Shown: one piece after another, positions 1-11,088 of the stretch
Layout: the number at the start of each line of letters is the position of its first letter
Numbering within the stretch: the stretch's first letter is position 1
Assembly (NCBI GenBank): GCA_026786005.1
Contig: JAJAYW010000206.1
Location: 1-44,648, forward strand
Origin: Lysobacter sp.
GTDB lineage: Bacteria > Pseudomonadota > Gammaproteobacteria > Xanthomonadales > Xanthomonadaceae
DNA: 44,648 nt
Direction: 5' to 3'
Position numbers and translations under genes: made by a program
The notes under the pieces: model-generated
Told to the model about the DNA's origin: nothing
The model's input: the letters and a program-made list of their open reading frames with translations, nothing else
Database searches by the model: none

Positions 1-57
1 CCTGGGCGCGATGAGCTTTTCCGGTAACGCCCCATCGCGCCCAGGTGCGCTCCTACA
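1..57. repeat. REP-like palindromic element, family A (left end cut by window edge)
   Basis: CCTGGGCGCGATGAGC...CCCCATCGCGCCCAGGTGCGCTCCTACA; same element as 27736-27805, 31543-31612 and 39899-39977. Confidence 0.85.
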
Positions 58-126
58 AAGCCCGCAATGCCCAATTTCGGCCATCGCCTATAATTCGTGG
101 CTTGTGTATCCGCAACGGAGCCAATG

Positions 127-684
127 ATGCTCAACGACATCAAGAAAGATGCCCAGACCCGCATGACCAAGAGCATTGACGGCCTGCGCCATGACCTGAC
201 CAAGGTCCGCACCGGCCGCGCCTCGCCCGCGCTGGTCGATCATTTGAAGGTGAACTATTACGGCTCCGAGATGCCGTTGTCGCAGGTGGCCAGCGTTGCC
301 GTCTCCGATGCGCGTTCACTCACGATCACGCCGTGGGAAAAACCGATGGTGGCCGCGGTCGAGAAAGCGATCATCGCTTCCGACCTGGGCCTGACGCCCA
401 ACACCTCCGGCACCGTGATCCGCATCAACCTGCCGGCGCTCACCGAGGAACGCCGCAAGGAATTGTCCAAGCACGTGCATGCCGAAGGCGAGAATGCCAA
501 GGTCGCGATCCGCAATGTCCGCCGCGATGCCAACCAGCAGGTCAAGGATCTGCTGAAAGACAAGAAGATCACCGAGGACGAGCAGGGCCGCAGCGAAGAC
601 GACATCCAGAAACTGACCGACAAGTCGATCAAGGATGTCGACGACGTGGTCAAGGCCAAGGAACAGGAATTGATGGCGGTTTGA
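127..684 (+). CDS. frr: Ribosome recycling factor
   Basis: MLNDIKKDAQTRMTKSIDGLRHDLTKVRTGRASPALVDHLKVNYYG...; RRF family; start at 124 or 127. Confidence 0.97.
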   Translation: MLNDIKKDAQTRMTKSIDGLRHDLTKVRTGRASPALVDHLKVNYYGSEMPLSQVASVAVSDARSLTITPWEKPMVAAVEKAIIASDLGLTPNTSGTVIRINLPALTEERRKELSKHVHAEGENAKVAIRNVRRDANQQVKDLLKDKKITEDEQGRSEDDIQKLTDKSIKDVDDVVKAKEQELMAV

Positions 685-688
685 AGGC

Positions 689-796
689 GGGGAGTGGGAA
701 ATGGGAAGTAGGGAGTGGGAAAAGCAGAATCGTCAACTGCCACAACATCATTCCAATACCCGGCTCCGACTCCCTACTCACTAACTCCCCACTCCC
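689..796. repeat. Inverted pair of G-rich tandem arrays, family G7, site 1
   Basis: Left arm GGGGAGT GGGAAAT GGGAAGTA GGGAGT GGGA (689-720); right arm CTCCCTACTCACTAACTCCCCACTCCC (770-796). Confidence 0.8.
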
Positions 797-802
797 AGCC
801 TC

Positions 803-1540
803 ATGAATATCCCGCGCCACCTCGCCGTCATCATGGATGGCAACGGCCGATGGGCCGAGCGGCGCAAGCGTCCACGAATCATCGGCCATCGCGCCGGCGC
901 GCGCGCGGTCAACATCTGCATCGACTTCTGCCTCGAGCATGGCATCGAGGCGCTGACGCTGTTTGCCTTTTCCAGCGAAAACTGGGGCCGTCCCGAAGAT
1001 GAAATCGGTGCATTGATGAAGTTGTTCATGAATGCGCTGGACCGCGAAGTGGACGAACTGCATCGTCGCCAAGTGCGCATTCGTTTCATCGGCGATCGTG
1101 AACGCTTCAGCGACAAGATCCGCGCGCGCATGACCAGTGCCGAAACGCAGACGCGCGATAACTCAAGACTCACGCTCACCATCGCCGCCAGTTACGGCGG
1201 CCGCCAGGACATCGTGCTGGCGACGCGCGCGCTGGCCGAAGAGGTGGCTGCGGGCCGCTTGCAACCCGATCAGATCGACGAAGCCGCGGTCCATGCCCGG
1301 ATGGCATTATCCGACTTGCCCACGCCCGACTTGTTCATCCGCACTGGCGGCGACCATCGCATCAGCAATTTCCTGCTGTGGCAGATGGCGTACACCGAAC
1401 TGTGGTTCACCGAAACATTGTGGCCGGAGCTAGATGCCGCCACACTGCGCCGCGCACTGGACGATTACGCCCAGCGCGAACGCCGTTTTGGCCTCACGGG
1501 CGCGCAGATTGCCGCTCAACCTGATCCGGGCACTGCATGA
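803..1540 (+). CDS. uppS: Isoprenyl (undecaprenyl) diphosphate synthase
   Basis: HLAVIMDGNGRWAERRKRPRIIGHRAGA...; cis-prenyltransferase signature. Confidence 0.96.
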   Translation: MNIPRHLAVIMDGNGRWAERRKRPRIIGHRAGARAVNICIDFCLEHGIEALTLFAFSSENWGRPEDEIGALMKLFMNALDREVDELHRRQVRIRFIGDRERFSDKIRARMTSAETQTRDNSRLTLTIAASYGGRQDIVLATRALAEEVAAGRLQPDQIDEAAVHARMALSDLPTPDLFIRTGGDHRISNFLLWQMAYTELWFTETLWPELDAATLRRALDDYAQRERRFGLTGAQIAAQPDPGTA

Positions 1541-2373
1541 CCAGACTTCGCGTCCTGACCGCGTCGATCCTTGCGCCGCTGGCGATCGCGGCGATATTGT
1601 TTTTGCCGACGCCGTGGCTGGTCGCGCTCACGGCCGTGATGTTCCTGGCCGGAATGTGGGAATGGTTTGCGCTTGCGGAAATCGATGACACGCTGGCACG
1701 CACCATCCTGCTGGTCGCCAACCTGTTGCTGATGGTGGCGCTGGTGTGGGGATCGCAATCGGCGACGGGCGGCACGCTGGTGTTGTTCCGCATCGCAACG
1801 GTGGTCGGCGTGATCTGGTGGTTGCTGGCCGCGCTTTGGTTGACGCGCTACGATTTCGCTTCCGATCACGACACGCATGCACGTGCTTTCAAGCTGGCGG
1901 CGGGCACGCTGGCGATTATCCCGGCATGGTGTGCGCTGGCGCTGATCCATGCCGAGCAACCTAATGGACATCGCTGGCTGCTGGTGGCGCTGGCCATCGT
2001 CTGGGCGGCGGACACCGGCGCGTATTTCGCCGGGCGCGCCTTCGGTAAACACAAACTCAGTCCGCGCATCAGTCCCAACAAGACCGTGGAAGGCCTGGGC
2101 GGCGGCATGCTCGCCGGTTTGACCGCTGGCGTGCTGGGCGGCTGGATCGCGGGAGCCAGCCTGCAGCAGTTGCCGCTGGTGGCGCTGATGGCATTCATCG
2201 TCGTGCTCTTCTCGGTGATCGGTGATCTGTTCGAGAGCCTGCTCAAGCGTCATGTCGGCGCCAAGGATTCGGGCAACCTGATTCCCGGACACGGCGGCAT
2301 CCTGGATCGCATCGACAGCGTGCTGGCCGCCCTGCCCGTGTTCGCACTCGGGAAGGCCTGGCTGGAATTTTGA
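1537..2373 (+). CDS. cdsA: Phosphatidate cytidylyltransferase
   Basis: C-terminal SPNKTVEGLGGG...VIGDLFESLLKRHVGAKDSGNLIPGHGGILDRIDS signature. Confidence 0.95.
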   Translation: MTRLRVLTASILAPLAIAAILFLPTPWLVALTAVMFLAGMWEWFALAEIDDTLARTILLVANLLLMVALVWGSQSATGGTLVLFRIATVVGVIWWLLAALWLTRYDFASDHDTHARAFKLAAGTLAIIPAWCALALIHAEQPNGHRWLLVALAIVWAADTGAYFAGRAFGKHKLSPRISPNKTVEGLGGGMLAGLTAGVLGGWIAGASLQQLPLVALMAFIVVLFSVIGDLFESLLKRHVGAKDSGNLIPGHGGILDRIDSVLAALPVFALGKAWLEF

Positions 2374-2389
2374 TGCACTCGGTCGAGAT

Positions 2390-2490
2390 CGTAGGGTGGA
2401 TCTGGACCCACCATTGCGCAGCAAACAAGCGTGCTGGCCGAAACCATGTCGCCCGATCTCAAAGCAGTGGGTCCAGACCCATCCTGCGTA
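2390..2490. repeat. Inverted repeat, family C (GTAGGGTGGRTCTGGACCCAC)
   Basis: Left arm GTAGGGTGGATCTGGACCCAC; right arm is reverse complement of CGCAGGATGGGTCTGGACCCAC; lies between cdsA and dxr. Confidence 0.75.
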
Positions 2491-2499
2491 ACTTCGCCC

Positions 2500-3675
2500 A
2501 TGAATAACGTCGCCGTACTTGGCGCGACCGGGTCGATCGGCACTTCGGCGCTCGATGTCATCACCCGCCATCCAGACCGCCTGCGAGTCAGCGTGCTGGC
2601 GGGCGGACGCAATGTCGACGCATTGATCGCGTTATGCCGACAACATCGTCCCGACCACGCGGTCATCGCCGACGCGGCATCGTTCGCCAGCCTGCGCGAC
2701 GGTTTGCGCGCTGCCGGGCTCAAGACCGAAGCACATCCGGGCAAGGAGGCCATCGATACGCTTGCCGGCGGCGACGCCTGTGACATCGTCATTGCCGCCA
2801 TCGTCGGTGCCGCCGGCCTGTCATCGACGCTCGCCGCAGCGAAGGCCGGCAAACGCTTGTTGCTGGCAAACAAGGAATCGCTGGTGCTGGCCGGCGAACT
2901 GTTGATGGCCGCTGCGCGCAACGCGGGCGCCGACATCATCCCGATCGACAGCGAACACAACGCGATCTTTCAATGCCTGCCGTCCGCCGATGCCTGCGCG
3001 GGTCTGCGCAGGATCGTGCTGACGGCGTCCGGCGGACCGTTCCGGGGTCGCACGCGCAGTACGTTGCGCGACATCACGCCGGAACAAGCCATCGCCCATC
3101 CCAAGTGGTCGATGGGGCCCAAGATCTCCGTCGATTCCGCAACCCTGATGAACAAGGGTCTGGAAGTCATCGAGGCGCATCACTTGTTCGGGCTGCCGGG
3201 CGAGTGCATCGATGTGCTGGTGCATCCGCAAAGCCTGGTGCATTCGCTAGTCGAATTCGTCGATGGATCGACGCTCGCGCAACTCGGTTTGCCGGACATG
3301 CGCACGGCGCTTGCAGTCGGTTTGGCTTGGCCGCAGCGGATCGCATCCGGCGTCGAGCGGCTGGATCTGCTGGAACACGGCCGACTCGAATTCGAGGCGC
3401 CGGATCTGGCCACCTTCCCCTGCCTGCGACTTGCCTACGAAGCCTTGGCGGCGGGCGGCACGACGCCGGCGCTGCTCAATGCACTCAACGAAACCGCTGT
3501 TTCAGCGTTTCTTCAGGGGCGGATAGGCTTCCTAGACATTCCTGCACTTGTTGAAGCAGGCCTTGCAGCGCTTCCATCCACACCCGCCGCTTCGCTGGAC
3601 GTGCTGCTCGAGGCCGATACATCCGCCAGGCATTACGCCGAACAAGCCATCATCCAGATGACGGCAAACCGATAA
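2500..3675 (+). CDS. dxr: 1-deoxy-D-xylulose 5-phosphate reductoisomerase
   Basis: [21 protein letters not shown]...; NADPH-binding motif and [11 protein letters not shown]; the longer ORF start at 2431 reads through a repeat. Confidence 0.96.
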   Translation: MNNVAVLGATGSIGTSALDVITRHPDRLRVSVLAGGRNVDALIALCRQHRPDHAVIADAASFASLRDGLRAAGLKTEAHPGKEAIDTLAGGDACDIVIAAIVGAAGLSSTLAAAKAGKRLLLANKESLVLAGELLMAAARNAGADIIPIDSEHNAIFQCLPSADACAGLRRIVLTASGGPFRGRTRSTLRDITPEQAIAHPKWSMGPKISVDSATLMNKGLEVIEAHHLFGLPGECIDVLVHPQSLVHSLVEFVDGSTLAQLGLPDMRTALAVGLAWPQRIASGVERLDLLEHGRLEFEAPDLATFPCLRLAYEALAAGGTTPALLNALNETAVSAFLQGRIGFLDIPALVEAGLAALPSTPAASLDVLLEADTSARHYAEQAIIQMTANR

Positions 3676-3718
3676 GTGACCATCGCGATGAGTGCCTCTA
3701 CTGCCAGGTGTGGATCCA

Positions 3719-5077
3719 ATGTCTGACGTCTTCGGTTCGATCTGGTGGTTGATTGTCAGCATCGGCGTGCTGGTGACGTTCCATGAATTTGGTCATTTCT
3801 GGGTGGCGCGGCGCTGCGGCGTGAAGGTGCTGCGGTTCTCGATCGGCTTCGGCAAGGCGCTGTGGTCGCGGCACGGCAAGGACGGCACCGAATACGTGAT
3901 CGCTGCGATCCCGCTCGGCGGCTACGTCAAGATGCTGGACGAACGCGAAGGCGACGTTGCACCTGCCGATGTCAGCCATGCCTTCAACCGGCAATCGGTG
4001 TGGCAACGGATCGCGATCGTGGCGGCCGGCCCGATCGCGAACCTGTTGCTGTGCGTGACGCTGCTATGGGCGATGTTCGTGGTCGGCAGGCCCGACTTCG
4101 CGCCGACGATTGGCCGCGTCGAAGGGATCGCTGCCGAGGCAGGTTTTCGCACCGGCGACACGCTGCTGAAGGTTGGCGAGCGCGACACGCCCACGTGGAG
4201 TGAAGCTGCCATGGCGTTGACGACGGCTGCCATGGATCGTGCGCCCATCGCCGTGCAGGTCAGGAACGTCGATGACGACATCGTGACCCGTACGCTCCCG
4301 CTGTCCAGGCTGCCGGCCTCGTTTGAAGAGATGCGCGCGATCCAGATCGTCGGTTTGTCGCCACGCCACTACACCTTGCCGGCAGTGGTCGGCAAGATCG
4401 AAGCCGGAACAGCGGCCTACGGCATCCTCATCGAAGGCGATCGCATCACCGCCATCGATGGCGCCAGCGTGTCCTCGTTCGACGACATCGGACCGCTCGT
4501 GCAGACACTGGGCCGCAGTGGCGGCGAGGGCATGGTGGAGGTCGAACGCAACGGCGAGCGTCTTGCGCTGCCGCTCCAGCCCAGGCAACGCACCGAACCG
4601 GATCGCGGCACCTACTGGGCGCTAGGCATCGCGCCGCAAGCACGTACCACGGTGCCGGAATACGACGCGATGCTGCGCTACGGCCCCATCGCCGCCATCC
4701 CGGTCGCGCTGCGCGAAACCGGTACGATGTTCCGCGACTCCGTCGCCATGATCGGCCGCATGTTCAGCGGGCGTGCATCCGCCAAAAACGTCTCCGGGCC
4801 GATCACCATTGCGCGTTATGCCAATGCGTCCGCGCAGCTTGGCCTCGCATGGTTCTTGAACTTCCTGGCCCTGCTGTCGCTCAGTCTGGCCATCATCAAC
4901 CTGATGCCCATACCCGTCTTGGACGGAGGCCACCTGCTGTATTACCTTATCGAGTTGGTCAAAGGCAGCCCATTGAGTGAGCGAGCGATGGCTGCCGGCC
5001 AGTTCGTCGGTCTGGCCCTGTTGGCCAGCCTGATGGGCCTGGCGTTCTACAATGACATCCTCGGGCTGGTGCGCTGA
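3719..5077 (+). CDS. rseP: RIP metalloprotease RseP (site-2 protease)
   Basis: HEFGH (HExxH), PDZ region, NLMPIPVLDGGHLLYY motif. Confidence 0.95.
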   Translation: MSDVFGSIWWLIVSIGVLVTFHEFGHFWVARRCGVKVLRFSIGFGKALWSRHGKDGTEYVIAAIPLGGYVKMLDEREGDVAPADVSHAFNRQSVWQRIAIVAAGPIANLLLCVTLLWAMFVVGRPDFAPTIGRVEGIAAEAGFRTGDTLLKVGERDTPTWSEAAMALTTAAMDRAPIAVQVRNVDDDIVTRTLPLSRLPASFEEMRAIQIVGLSPRHYTLPAVVGKIEAGTAAYGILIEGDRITAIDGASVSSFDDIGPLVQTLGRSGGEGMVEVERNGERLALPLQPRQRTEPDRGTYWALGIAPQARTTVPEYDAMLRYGPIAAIPVALRETGTMFRDSVAMIGRMFSGRASAKNVSGPITIARYANASAQLGLAWFLNFLALLSLSLAIINLMPIPVLDGGHLLYYLIELVKGSPLSERAMAAGQFVGLALLASLMGLAFYNDILGLVR

Positions 5078-5159
5078 TGGCTGTATTTCGATGGCCCTCG
5101 TGTTTCATAAGCCATTTGCCGCGCACTCCGCCCTGCCGACCTCACCTACGGACGTACTA

Positions 5160-7553
5160 ATGACGCGAACCCCCACTCGCCGCCTGCTCACGCTCGCCCT
5201 CGCCGCCGCCATCGCCTTGCCTGCGTGGGCGCAGACGGCCGAACCGTTCACCGTCACCGATATCCGCATCGACGGCCTGCAGCGCATCTCGGCCGGCACC
5301 GTGTTCACCTACCTGCCGATCGAGCGCGGCGACACCGTTGATCAGACGCGTTCGGCCGAAGCGATTCGTGCGTTGTACAAGACCGGCTTTTTCGAGGATG
5401 TCCGCCTGGATCGCCAGAACGGCATCCTGGTGGTGACTGTCACCGAGCGTCCCGCGATCAACACGCTGACCGTGACAGGCAACAAGGACATCAAGTCCGA
5501 GGAATTGCTCAAGGGCCTCAAGGATATCGGCTTGGCCGAGGGCGAAACCTTTGACCGGTTGAGCCTGGATCGCGTCACCCGCGAGCTCAATCGCCAATAC
5601 AACAACCGCGGCAAGTACAACGTCGAAATCTCGCCGACGATCGCGCAACTCGACCGCAATCGCGTGGATGTGACCATCACGGTCAAGGAAGGCAAGGCTG
5701 CCAAGATCCGCCACATCAATCTGGTCGGCAACGAATTGTTCACCGACAAGGATCTCACCGACAGCTGGGAGTCGAGCAAGACCAACTGGTTGTCGTGGTA
5801 CAAGCGCGACGACCAGTACTCGGCGGAAAAACTCTCTGGCGACATCGAGAAACTCAACTCGTTTTATCTTGATCGTGGCTACGTCGATTACAACCTCGAT
5901 TCGACGCAGGTCGCGATCAGCCCCGACAAGCGCGACATGTTCCTCACCGCTGGACTGACGGAAGGCGAGCAGTACAAGATCTCGACGGTCACCGTCAGCG
6001 GCGATACGGTGTTGCCGAAAGAGCAGATCGAGAAGCTGGTGTATGTCAAACCCGACCAGATCTTCTCGCGGCGTTTGCTGGAACTGAGCACCGAGTCGAT
6101 TACCGCGGTGCTCAGCAACATCGGTTATGCGTTTGCAGCGGCCAACCCGATTCCCAGCATCGATCGCGAAAAGCGCACCGTCGGCATCGACATGCAGGTT
6201 GTGCCAGGCCCACGAGTCAACGTGCGCCGCATTGTCTTCAAAGGCAACAGCCGGACGTCCGATGAGGTGTTGCGCCGCGAGATGCGTCAGTTTGAAGGCT
6301 CCTGGTATTCGCAGGCGGCGATCGACCGTTCCAAGATCCGACTGCAGCGCCTCGGATTCTTCGAGGAGGTGAATGTCGAGACACCGGCGGTCGTCGGCAG
6401 CAATGACGAAGTCGATGTGGTGTTCGACGTCAAGGAAACGACGTCTGGCAGCTTCCTGGTGGGCGTTGGATACTCGCAGTTAAGCGGCGTCACCGCATCG
6501 ATCCAGCTGTCCGAAAACAACTTCCTCGGCAGCGGCAACAGGGTGTCGGTCGCAGCACAACGCAGCTCGTACCAGAAGAGTTACAACTTTTCATTCGTCA
6601 ACCCTTATTTCAATGACAGCGGCATGTCACTGGGCTACAACCTGTCCTGGCGGGAGTTCGATTACGGTAACTTCAACGTCGCGCAATATTCGAGCAATAG
6701 CGGTTCCGCGTCTGTAGTAGCTGGCCTGCCGATCACCGAATACGACACGGTGTCCGCGTTATTCGGTATCGACAGCAACGAGATCCTGGCCTTCCGAGGT
6801 TCATCGCCAGATGTGATCGTGGATTACCTAGATGCCCTCGGCCATCGCACTTTCCATGCTTGGCGCGCACAGCTGGGTTATTCGCGCGATACGCGCAACA
6901 GCGCGCTGACGCCGACCTACGGCACCTATCAGCGGATCGGCCTGGAAGCGACCCTGCCCGGCTCGACCGCCGAGTACTACAAAGTCGAATACGAATTCTC
7001 GAAATTCTGGCCGCTGAGCCCTTCGCTCGTGCTCAACACCAGTCTCGACCTGGGCTATGGCGATTCCTATGCCGATCCCCGCTCGGTGACAGTCATCGAA
7101 CCGGACAGCCCGTTCGATTCCGACAATCTGCCCGAATCGCGCGTCGTGACCGCAGATGGCCTGCCTTTCTTCGAGAATTTCTACGCCGGCGGCGTGACTT
7201 CGTCGGGACGCGTGCGTGGGTTCGCTGACAACACTCTTGGTCCGCGCGCATCGAGCGGATTCGGTTTCGCGCAACCGATCGGCGGCGCGCTTAAGACGAT
7301 CGGCACGGTTGAGATGTTCTTCCCGCAGTTATTGGACACCAATGCTGCGCGTATTTCCGCCTTCGTCGATTTCGGCAACGTGTTCAAGGATGTCGACAGT
7401 TTCGACGCAAACGAGTTACGGGCCTCGGCGGGCGTGGCCTTGTTGTGGCGCGCGCCGGTGGGACCGATCACCATCAGTTATGCGTTGCCGATCCGCGAAT
7501 TTGACGGCGACGAAACCGAGCGCCTGCAGTTCACTTTCTCTGGCGGCTTCTGA
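5160..7553 (+). CDS. bamA: Outer membrane protein assembly factor BamA
   Basis: Signal peptide, POTRA repeats (FTVTDIRIDGLQRISAGTVFTYLPIERGD...), C-terminal Omp85 barrel. Confidence 0.96.
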   Translation: MTRTPTRRLLTLALAAAIALPAWAQTAEPFTVTDIRIDGLQRISAGTVFTYLPIERGDTVDQTRSAEAIRALYKTGFFEDVRLDRQNGILVVTVTERPAINTLTVTGNKDIKSEELLKGLKDIGLAEGETFDRLSLDRVTRELNRQYNNRGKYNVEISPTIAQLDRNRVDVTITVKEGKAAKIRHINLVGNELFTDKDLTDSWESSKTNWLSWYKRDDQYSAEKLSGDIEKLNSFYLDRGYVDYNLDSTQVAISPDKRDMFLTAGLTEGEQYKISTVTVSGDTVLPKEQIEKLVYVKPDQIFSRRLLELSTESITAVLSNIGYAFAAANPIPSIDREKRTVGIDMQVVPGPRVNVRRIVFKGNSRTSDEVLRREMRQFEGSWYSQAAIDRSKIRLQRLGFFEEVNVETPAVVGSNDEVDVVFDVKETTSGSFLVGVGYSQLSGVTASIQLSENNFLGSGNRVSVAAQRSSYQKSYNFSFVNPYFNDSGMSLGYNLSWREFDYGNFNVAQYSSNSGSASVVAGLPITEYDTVSALFGIDSNEILAFRGSSPDVIVDYLDALGHRTFHAWRAQLGYSRDTRNSALTPTYGTYQRIGLEATLPGSTAEYYKVEYEFSKFWPLSPSLVLNTSLDLGYGDSYADPRSVTVIEPDSPFDSDNLPESRVVTADGLPFFENFYAGGVTSSGRVRGFADNTLGPRASSGFGFAQPIGGALKTIGTVEMFFPQLLDTNAARISAFVDFGNVFKDVDSFDANELRASAGVALLWRAPVGPITISYALPIREFDGDETERLQFTFSGGF

Positions 7554-7580
7554 CATCCCACTTCGACGGAGCGCTGCGGC

Positions 7581-8636
7581 ATGACGTCGATCACGGCTGA
7601 AGAGCTTTCGAGTCGTTTCGGATTGCCGCTGCGCGGGGATGCAAGCCTGTCGGTTGGCGGTGTCGCGACGCTGGGAAGTGCAGGTGCGGGCCAGCTGACC
7701 TTCCTCGCCAATCCGCGCTATCGCTCGCAACTCGCCGGCACCAGGGCGTCGGTCGTGGTTTTACGTGCGGAAGATGCTGCGGATTGTCCGACGACGGCAT
7801 TAATTGCCGAAGATCCTTATTCTGCTTTCGCCAGGATCGCGGCGCTGTTCGAACAAAAAACGGCGCCTGCTGCCGGCGTGCATGCCAGTGCGGCCGTCGA
7901 TCCATCGGCCGCGATTGATGCAACCGCCTCCATCGGCCCCTTCGTCTCAATCGGCCCCCGAACCCGCATCGACGCGGGCGCGATCGTGGGCCCCGGCTGC
8001 GTCATCGGCGAGGATTGCCATATTGGCGAGCACAGCGAACTGGTCGCGCGCGTCACCCTGGTCACCCGCGTCATGCTTGGCAAGCGCGTGCGCATCCATG
8101 CCGGCGCCGTGCTCGGCGCCGACGGGTTCGGACTGGCCATGGATGGCGGCCGCTGGCTGAAGGTGCCGCAGCTCGGCGGCGTGCGGATCGGCGACGATTG
8201 CGAAATCGGCGCGAACACCACCATCGATCGCGGCGCGCTCGACGACACGGTACTCGAGGAGGATGTCCGTCTCGACAACCAGATCCAGATTGGCCACAAC
8301 GCCCACATCGGCGCGCATACCGCCATGGCGGGCTGTTCGGCGGTTGCCGGCAGCGCACGGATCGGTAATTACTGCCTGATCGGCGGCGGCGCGGGCGTGC
8401 TCGGGCATCTGGAGATCTGCGATCGGGTCGTCGTCACGGCCATGAGCCTGGTGACCAGTTCGATCCGCGAGCCCGGCGAGTATTCATCGGGCACGCCTTT
8501 GATGGACAATCGCAGCTGGCGCAAGAATGCCGCGCGTTTCAAGCAACTCGATGCGCTGACCCGGCGCGTGACTTCGGCGAGTTTGCAATCGGCAAGCACG
8601 CAAGCCGCGGACAAACCTGCCGCGGACAAGGAATGA
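7581..8636 (+). CDS. lpxD: UDP-3-O-(3-hydroxyacyl)glucosamine N-acyltransferase
   Basis: LpxD N-terminal domain plus left-handed beta-helix hexapeptide repeats; position between bamA and fabZ. Confidence 0.95.
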   Translation: MTSITAEELSSRFGLPLRGDASLSVGGVATLGSAGAGQLTFLANPRYRSQLAGTRASVVVLRAEDAADCPTTALIAEDPYSAFARIAALFEQKTAPAAGVHASAAVDPSAAIDATASIGPFVSIGPRTRIDAGAIVGPGCVIGEDCHIGEHSELVARVTLVTRVMLGKRVRIHAGAVLGADGFGLAMDGGRWLKVPQLGGVRIGDDCEIGANTTIDRGALDDTVLEEDVRLDNQIQIGHNAHIGAHTAMAGCSAVAGSARIGNYCLIGGGAGVLGHLEICDRVVVTAMSLVTSSIREPGEYSSGTPLMDNRSWRKNAARFKQLDALTRRVTSASLQSASTQAADKPAADKE

Positions 8637-8638
8637 GA

Positions 8639-9094
8639 ATGAGTGCTGCCGTGACACTGCCGATCGACACCGACCGCATCCAGGCGTTGCTGCCGCATCG
8701 TTATCCCTTTCTGCTGGTGGATCGGGTGACGGAGTTCGAACCCAACAAGCATCTGCTGGCCTACAAGAACGTGACCATCAACGAGCCGTTTTTCCAGGGC
8801 CACTTCCCGGAACATCCGGTGATGCCGGGTGTGCTGGTGATCGAGGCACTGGCGCAGGCGGGTGGCTTGTTGACGCAGCTCTCGCGTGACAGCGATACCG
8901 CGAACAAATTGTTCTACCTGGTCAAGATCGACAACGCCAAATTCTCCAGGATGGTGGTGCCCGGTGATCGACTTGAACTCGACGTTACGCTGAAGCGCAA
9001 TATCCGCAACATGGCGATCTACCACTGTATCGCGCGCGTCGATGGCGAGCAGGTGGCCTGCGCGGAAATCCTCTGCGCCGAAGTCAAGGGATAA
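8639..9094 (+). CDS. fabZ: 3-hydroxyacyl-ACP dehydratase FabZ
   Basis: [14 protein letters not shown]...[26 protein letters not shown]; start 8633 or 8639. Confidence 0.97.
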   Translation: MSAAVTLPIDTDRIQALLPHRYPFLLVDRVTEFEPNKHLLAYKNVTINEPFFQGHFPEHPVMPGVLVIEALAQAGGLLTQLSRDSDTANKLFYLVKIDNAKFSRMVVPGDRLELDVTLKRNIRNMAIYHCIARVDGEQVACAEILCAEVKG

Positions 9095-9097
9095 GCC

Positions 9098-9904
9098 ATG
9101 GCCGAGGCATCGACCTCGCTCCAATCGGACAAGATCCATCCAACGGCTGCAATCGCCGCAAACGTGCAGCTGGGCGCAGGCGTGCAGGTCGGCGCGTTTA
9201 CGTCGATCGGCGCCGACGTCATCGTCGGCGACGGCACTCATATCGGTTCGCATTGCAGCCTCGATGGGCCGATGCGGATCGGGCGTGATAACCGCATCCT
9301 CGGCCATGCCGCGCTCGGCGGCGAGCCACAGGACAAGAAATTCCGCGGAGAACGTAGCGAATTGGTCATCGGCGACCGCAACACCATCCGCGAGTTCGTC
9401 ACCATCAATCGCGGCACGGGCGATGGCGGCGGCATCACGCGTATCGGCGACGACAACTGGATCCTCGCCTACGCGCACATCGCGCACGATTGCACCGTCG
9501 GCAACCACACCGTGTTTTCCAACAATGCGACGTTGGCCGGCCATGTCGAGGTCGGCGATCACGTGATCCTCAGCGGCTTCACCGGCATCCACCAGTTCTG
9601 CCGGATCGGCGCGCATGCCTTCATCGGCATGGGCGCGCTGATCAATGGCGATGTCCCGCCGTTCGTGATGGTCGCCGCCGACCAATACGGGCGCCCGCGC
9701 GGCATCAACAGCGAAGGCCTGAAACGTCGCGGTTTCGACAGCGATCGCATCGCGGCGATCAAGCGTGCGTACCGTGCTTTATATGTCTCCGGCGCATCCC
9801 TTGGCGACGCCAAGTTGAAACTGGCGGAACTGGCACGCGACAGCAATGACGTGCGTGACCTGCTCGACTTCATTGAGCGTGGCGAGCGGCCGTTGTTGCG
9901 ATGA
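9098..9904 (+). CDS. lpxA: UDP-N-acetylglucosamine acyltransferase
   Basis: Hexapeptide repeats with [45 protein letters not shown]. Confidence 0.97.
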   Translation: MAEASTSLQSDKIHPTAAIAANVQLGAGVQVGAFTSIGADVIVGDGTHIGSHCSLDGPMRIGRDNRILGHAALGGEPQDKKFRGERSELVIGDRNTIREFVTINRGTGDGGGITRIGDDNWILAYAHIAHDCTVGNHTVFSNNATLAGHVEVGDHVILSGFTGIHQFCRIGAHAFIGMGALINGDVPPFVMVAADQYGRPRGINSEGLKRRGFDSDRIAAIKRAYRALYVSGASLGDAKLKLAELARDSNDVRDLLDFIERGERPLLR

Positions 9905-11088
9905 GTGGCGGGAATCGGGACTCCCCCATCCGCATCGCCCTGGTCGCCGGCGAAAGCTCCGGCGACGTGCTCGGCGCCAGCCTGATCGAACAACTGCGCC
10001 TGCGTTATCCCGAAGCGCAATTCGCCGGCATCGGTGGCGACGCGATGCGTGGCGCGGGACTTGAGACCTGGCACGACGCCGACGATCTGGCCGTCATGGG
10101 CCTGGCGGAAGTGCTGCGTCATTTGCCGCGTTTACTCAAGCTGCGCAGCGCATTGCGCCGACGCGTGTTGCGATGGAACCCCGATGTCTTCATCGGCATC
10201 GACGCGCCGGATTTCAATCTGGGCCTGGAACGCTGGCTGAAACGCCGTGGTATCCGCACCGTGCATTACGTCAGTCCGTCGATCTGGGCATGGCGCGAGA
10301 ATCGTGCGCAAAAAATCGGCCGCAGCGCCGATCGCGTGTTGTGCCTGTTCCCGATGGAGCCGCCGCTGTATGCCCGGCACGGCGTCGACGCGCGTTTCGT
10401 CGGCCACCCGCTGGCCGACAGCATGCCACTGGAACCCGATCGCAGTGCAGCCCGCGCGCTGTTGGACATTCCGATGCACGCTCCGGTGTTGGCAGTGTTA
10501 CCCGGAAGTCGCCTGGGCGAAATCGCGCGCATGTTGCCGGTCTTCCTCGCTGCCGCAGCGCGCGTGGCAAGTCGAATATCCAATCTTCGTGTATTGATTC
10601 CCGCTGCCAACGAACAATGCGGGACTGCGATTCGTGACGAACTGCAACGCCATCCCGACATCGCCACGCAGGTCATCGTACTGGACGGCCACTCGCACGA
10701 TGCAATGGCCGCCAGCGATGTCGTGCTGCTGGCCTCGGGCACGGCTGCGCTGGAAGCCCTGTTCGCAAAACGTCCGATGGTGATCGGGCATCGCATCGCG
10801 CCCCTCACATATCGCATCGTCACCACACTCGGATTGCTGAAGACGCGTTACGTGAGCCTGCCCAATATCCTTGCCGGCACGGAACTGGCCCCGGAATTGC
10901 TGCAGGACGATTGCACCGCCGAAAAACTCGCTGCCGCCGTGCTGCACTGGTTCGAACAGCCCGAAGCCTCGGCGGCATTGCGTCCGCAATACCGGGCAAT
11001 TCATGAATCGTTGCGAAGCGATTCCGCATCGCGCGCGGCGGATGCCGTCGCCCAGGTGATCGATACGCCTGCGGGTTCGTTGCGATGA
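9901..11088 (+). CDS. lpxB: Lipid-A-disaccharide synthase
   Basis: [21 protein letters not shown]...FAGIGGDAM...; [12 protein letters not shown]. Confidence 0.96.
   Translation: MSGGNRDSPIRIALVAGESSGDVLGASLIEQLRLRYPEAQFAGIGGDAMRGAGLETWHDADDLAVMGLAEVLRHLPRLLKLRSALRRRVLRWNPDVFIGIDAPDFNLGLERWLKRRGIRTVHYVSPSIWAWRENRAQKIGRSADRVLCLFPMEPPLYARHGVDARFVGHPLADSMPLEPDRSAARALLDIPMHAPVLAVLPGSRLGEIARMLPVFLAAAARVASRISNLRVLIPAANEQCGTAIRDELQRHPDIATQVIVLDGHSHDAMAASDVVLLASGTAALEALFAKRPMVIGHRIAPLTYRIVTTLGLLKTRYVSLPNILAGTELAPELLQDDCTAEKLAAAVLHWFEQPEASAALRPQYRAIHESLRSDSASRAADAVAQVIDTPAGSLR

Noticed and set aside
8369-9685. 438-aa minus-strand ORF
   Set aside because: Antisense to lpxD/fabZ/lpxA; long only because of GC codon bias.
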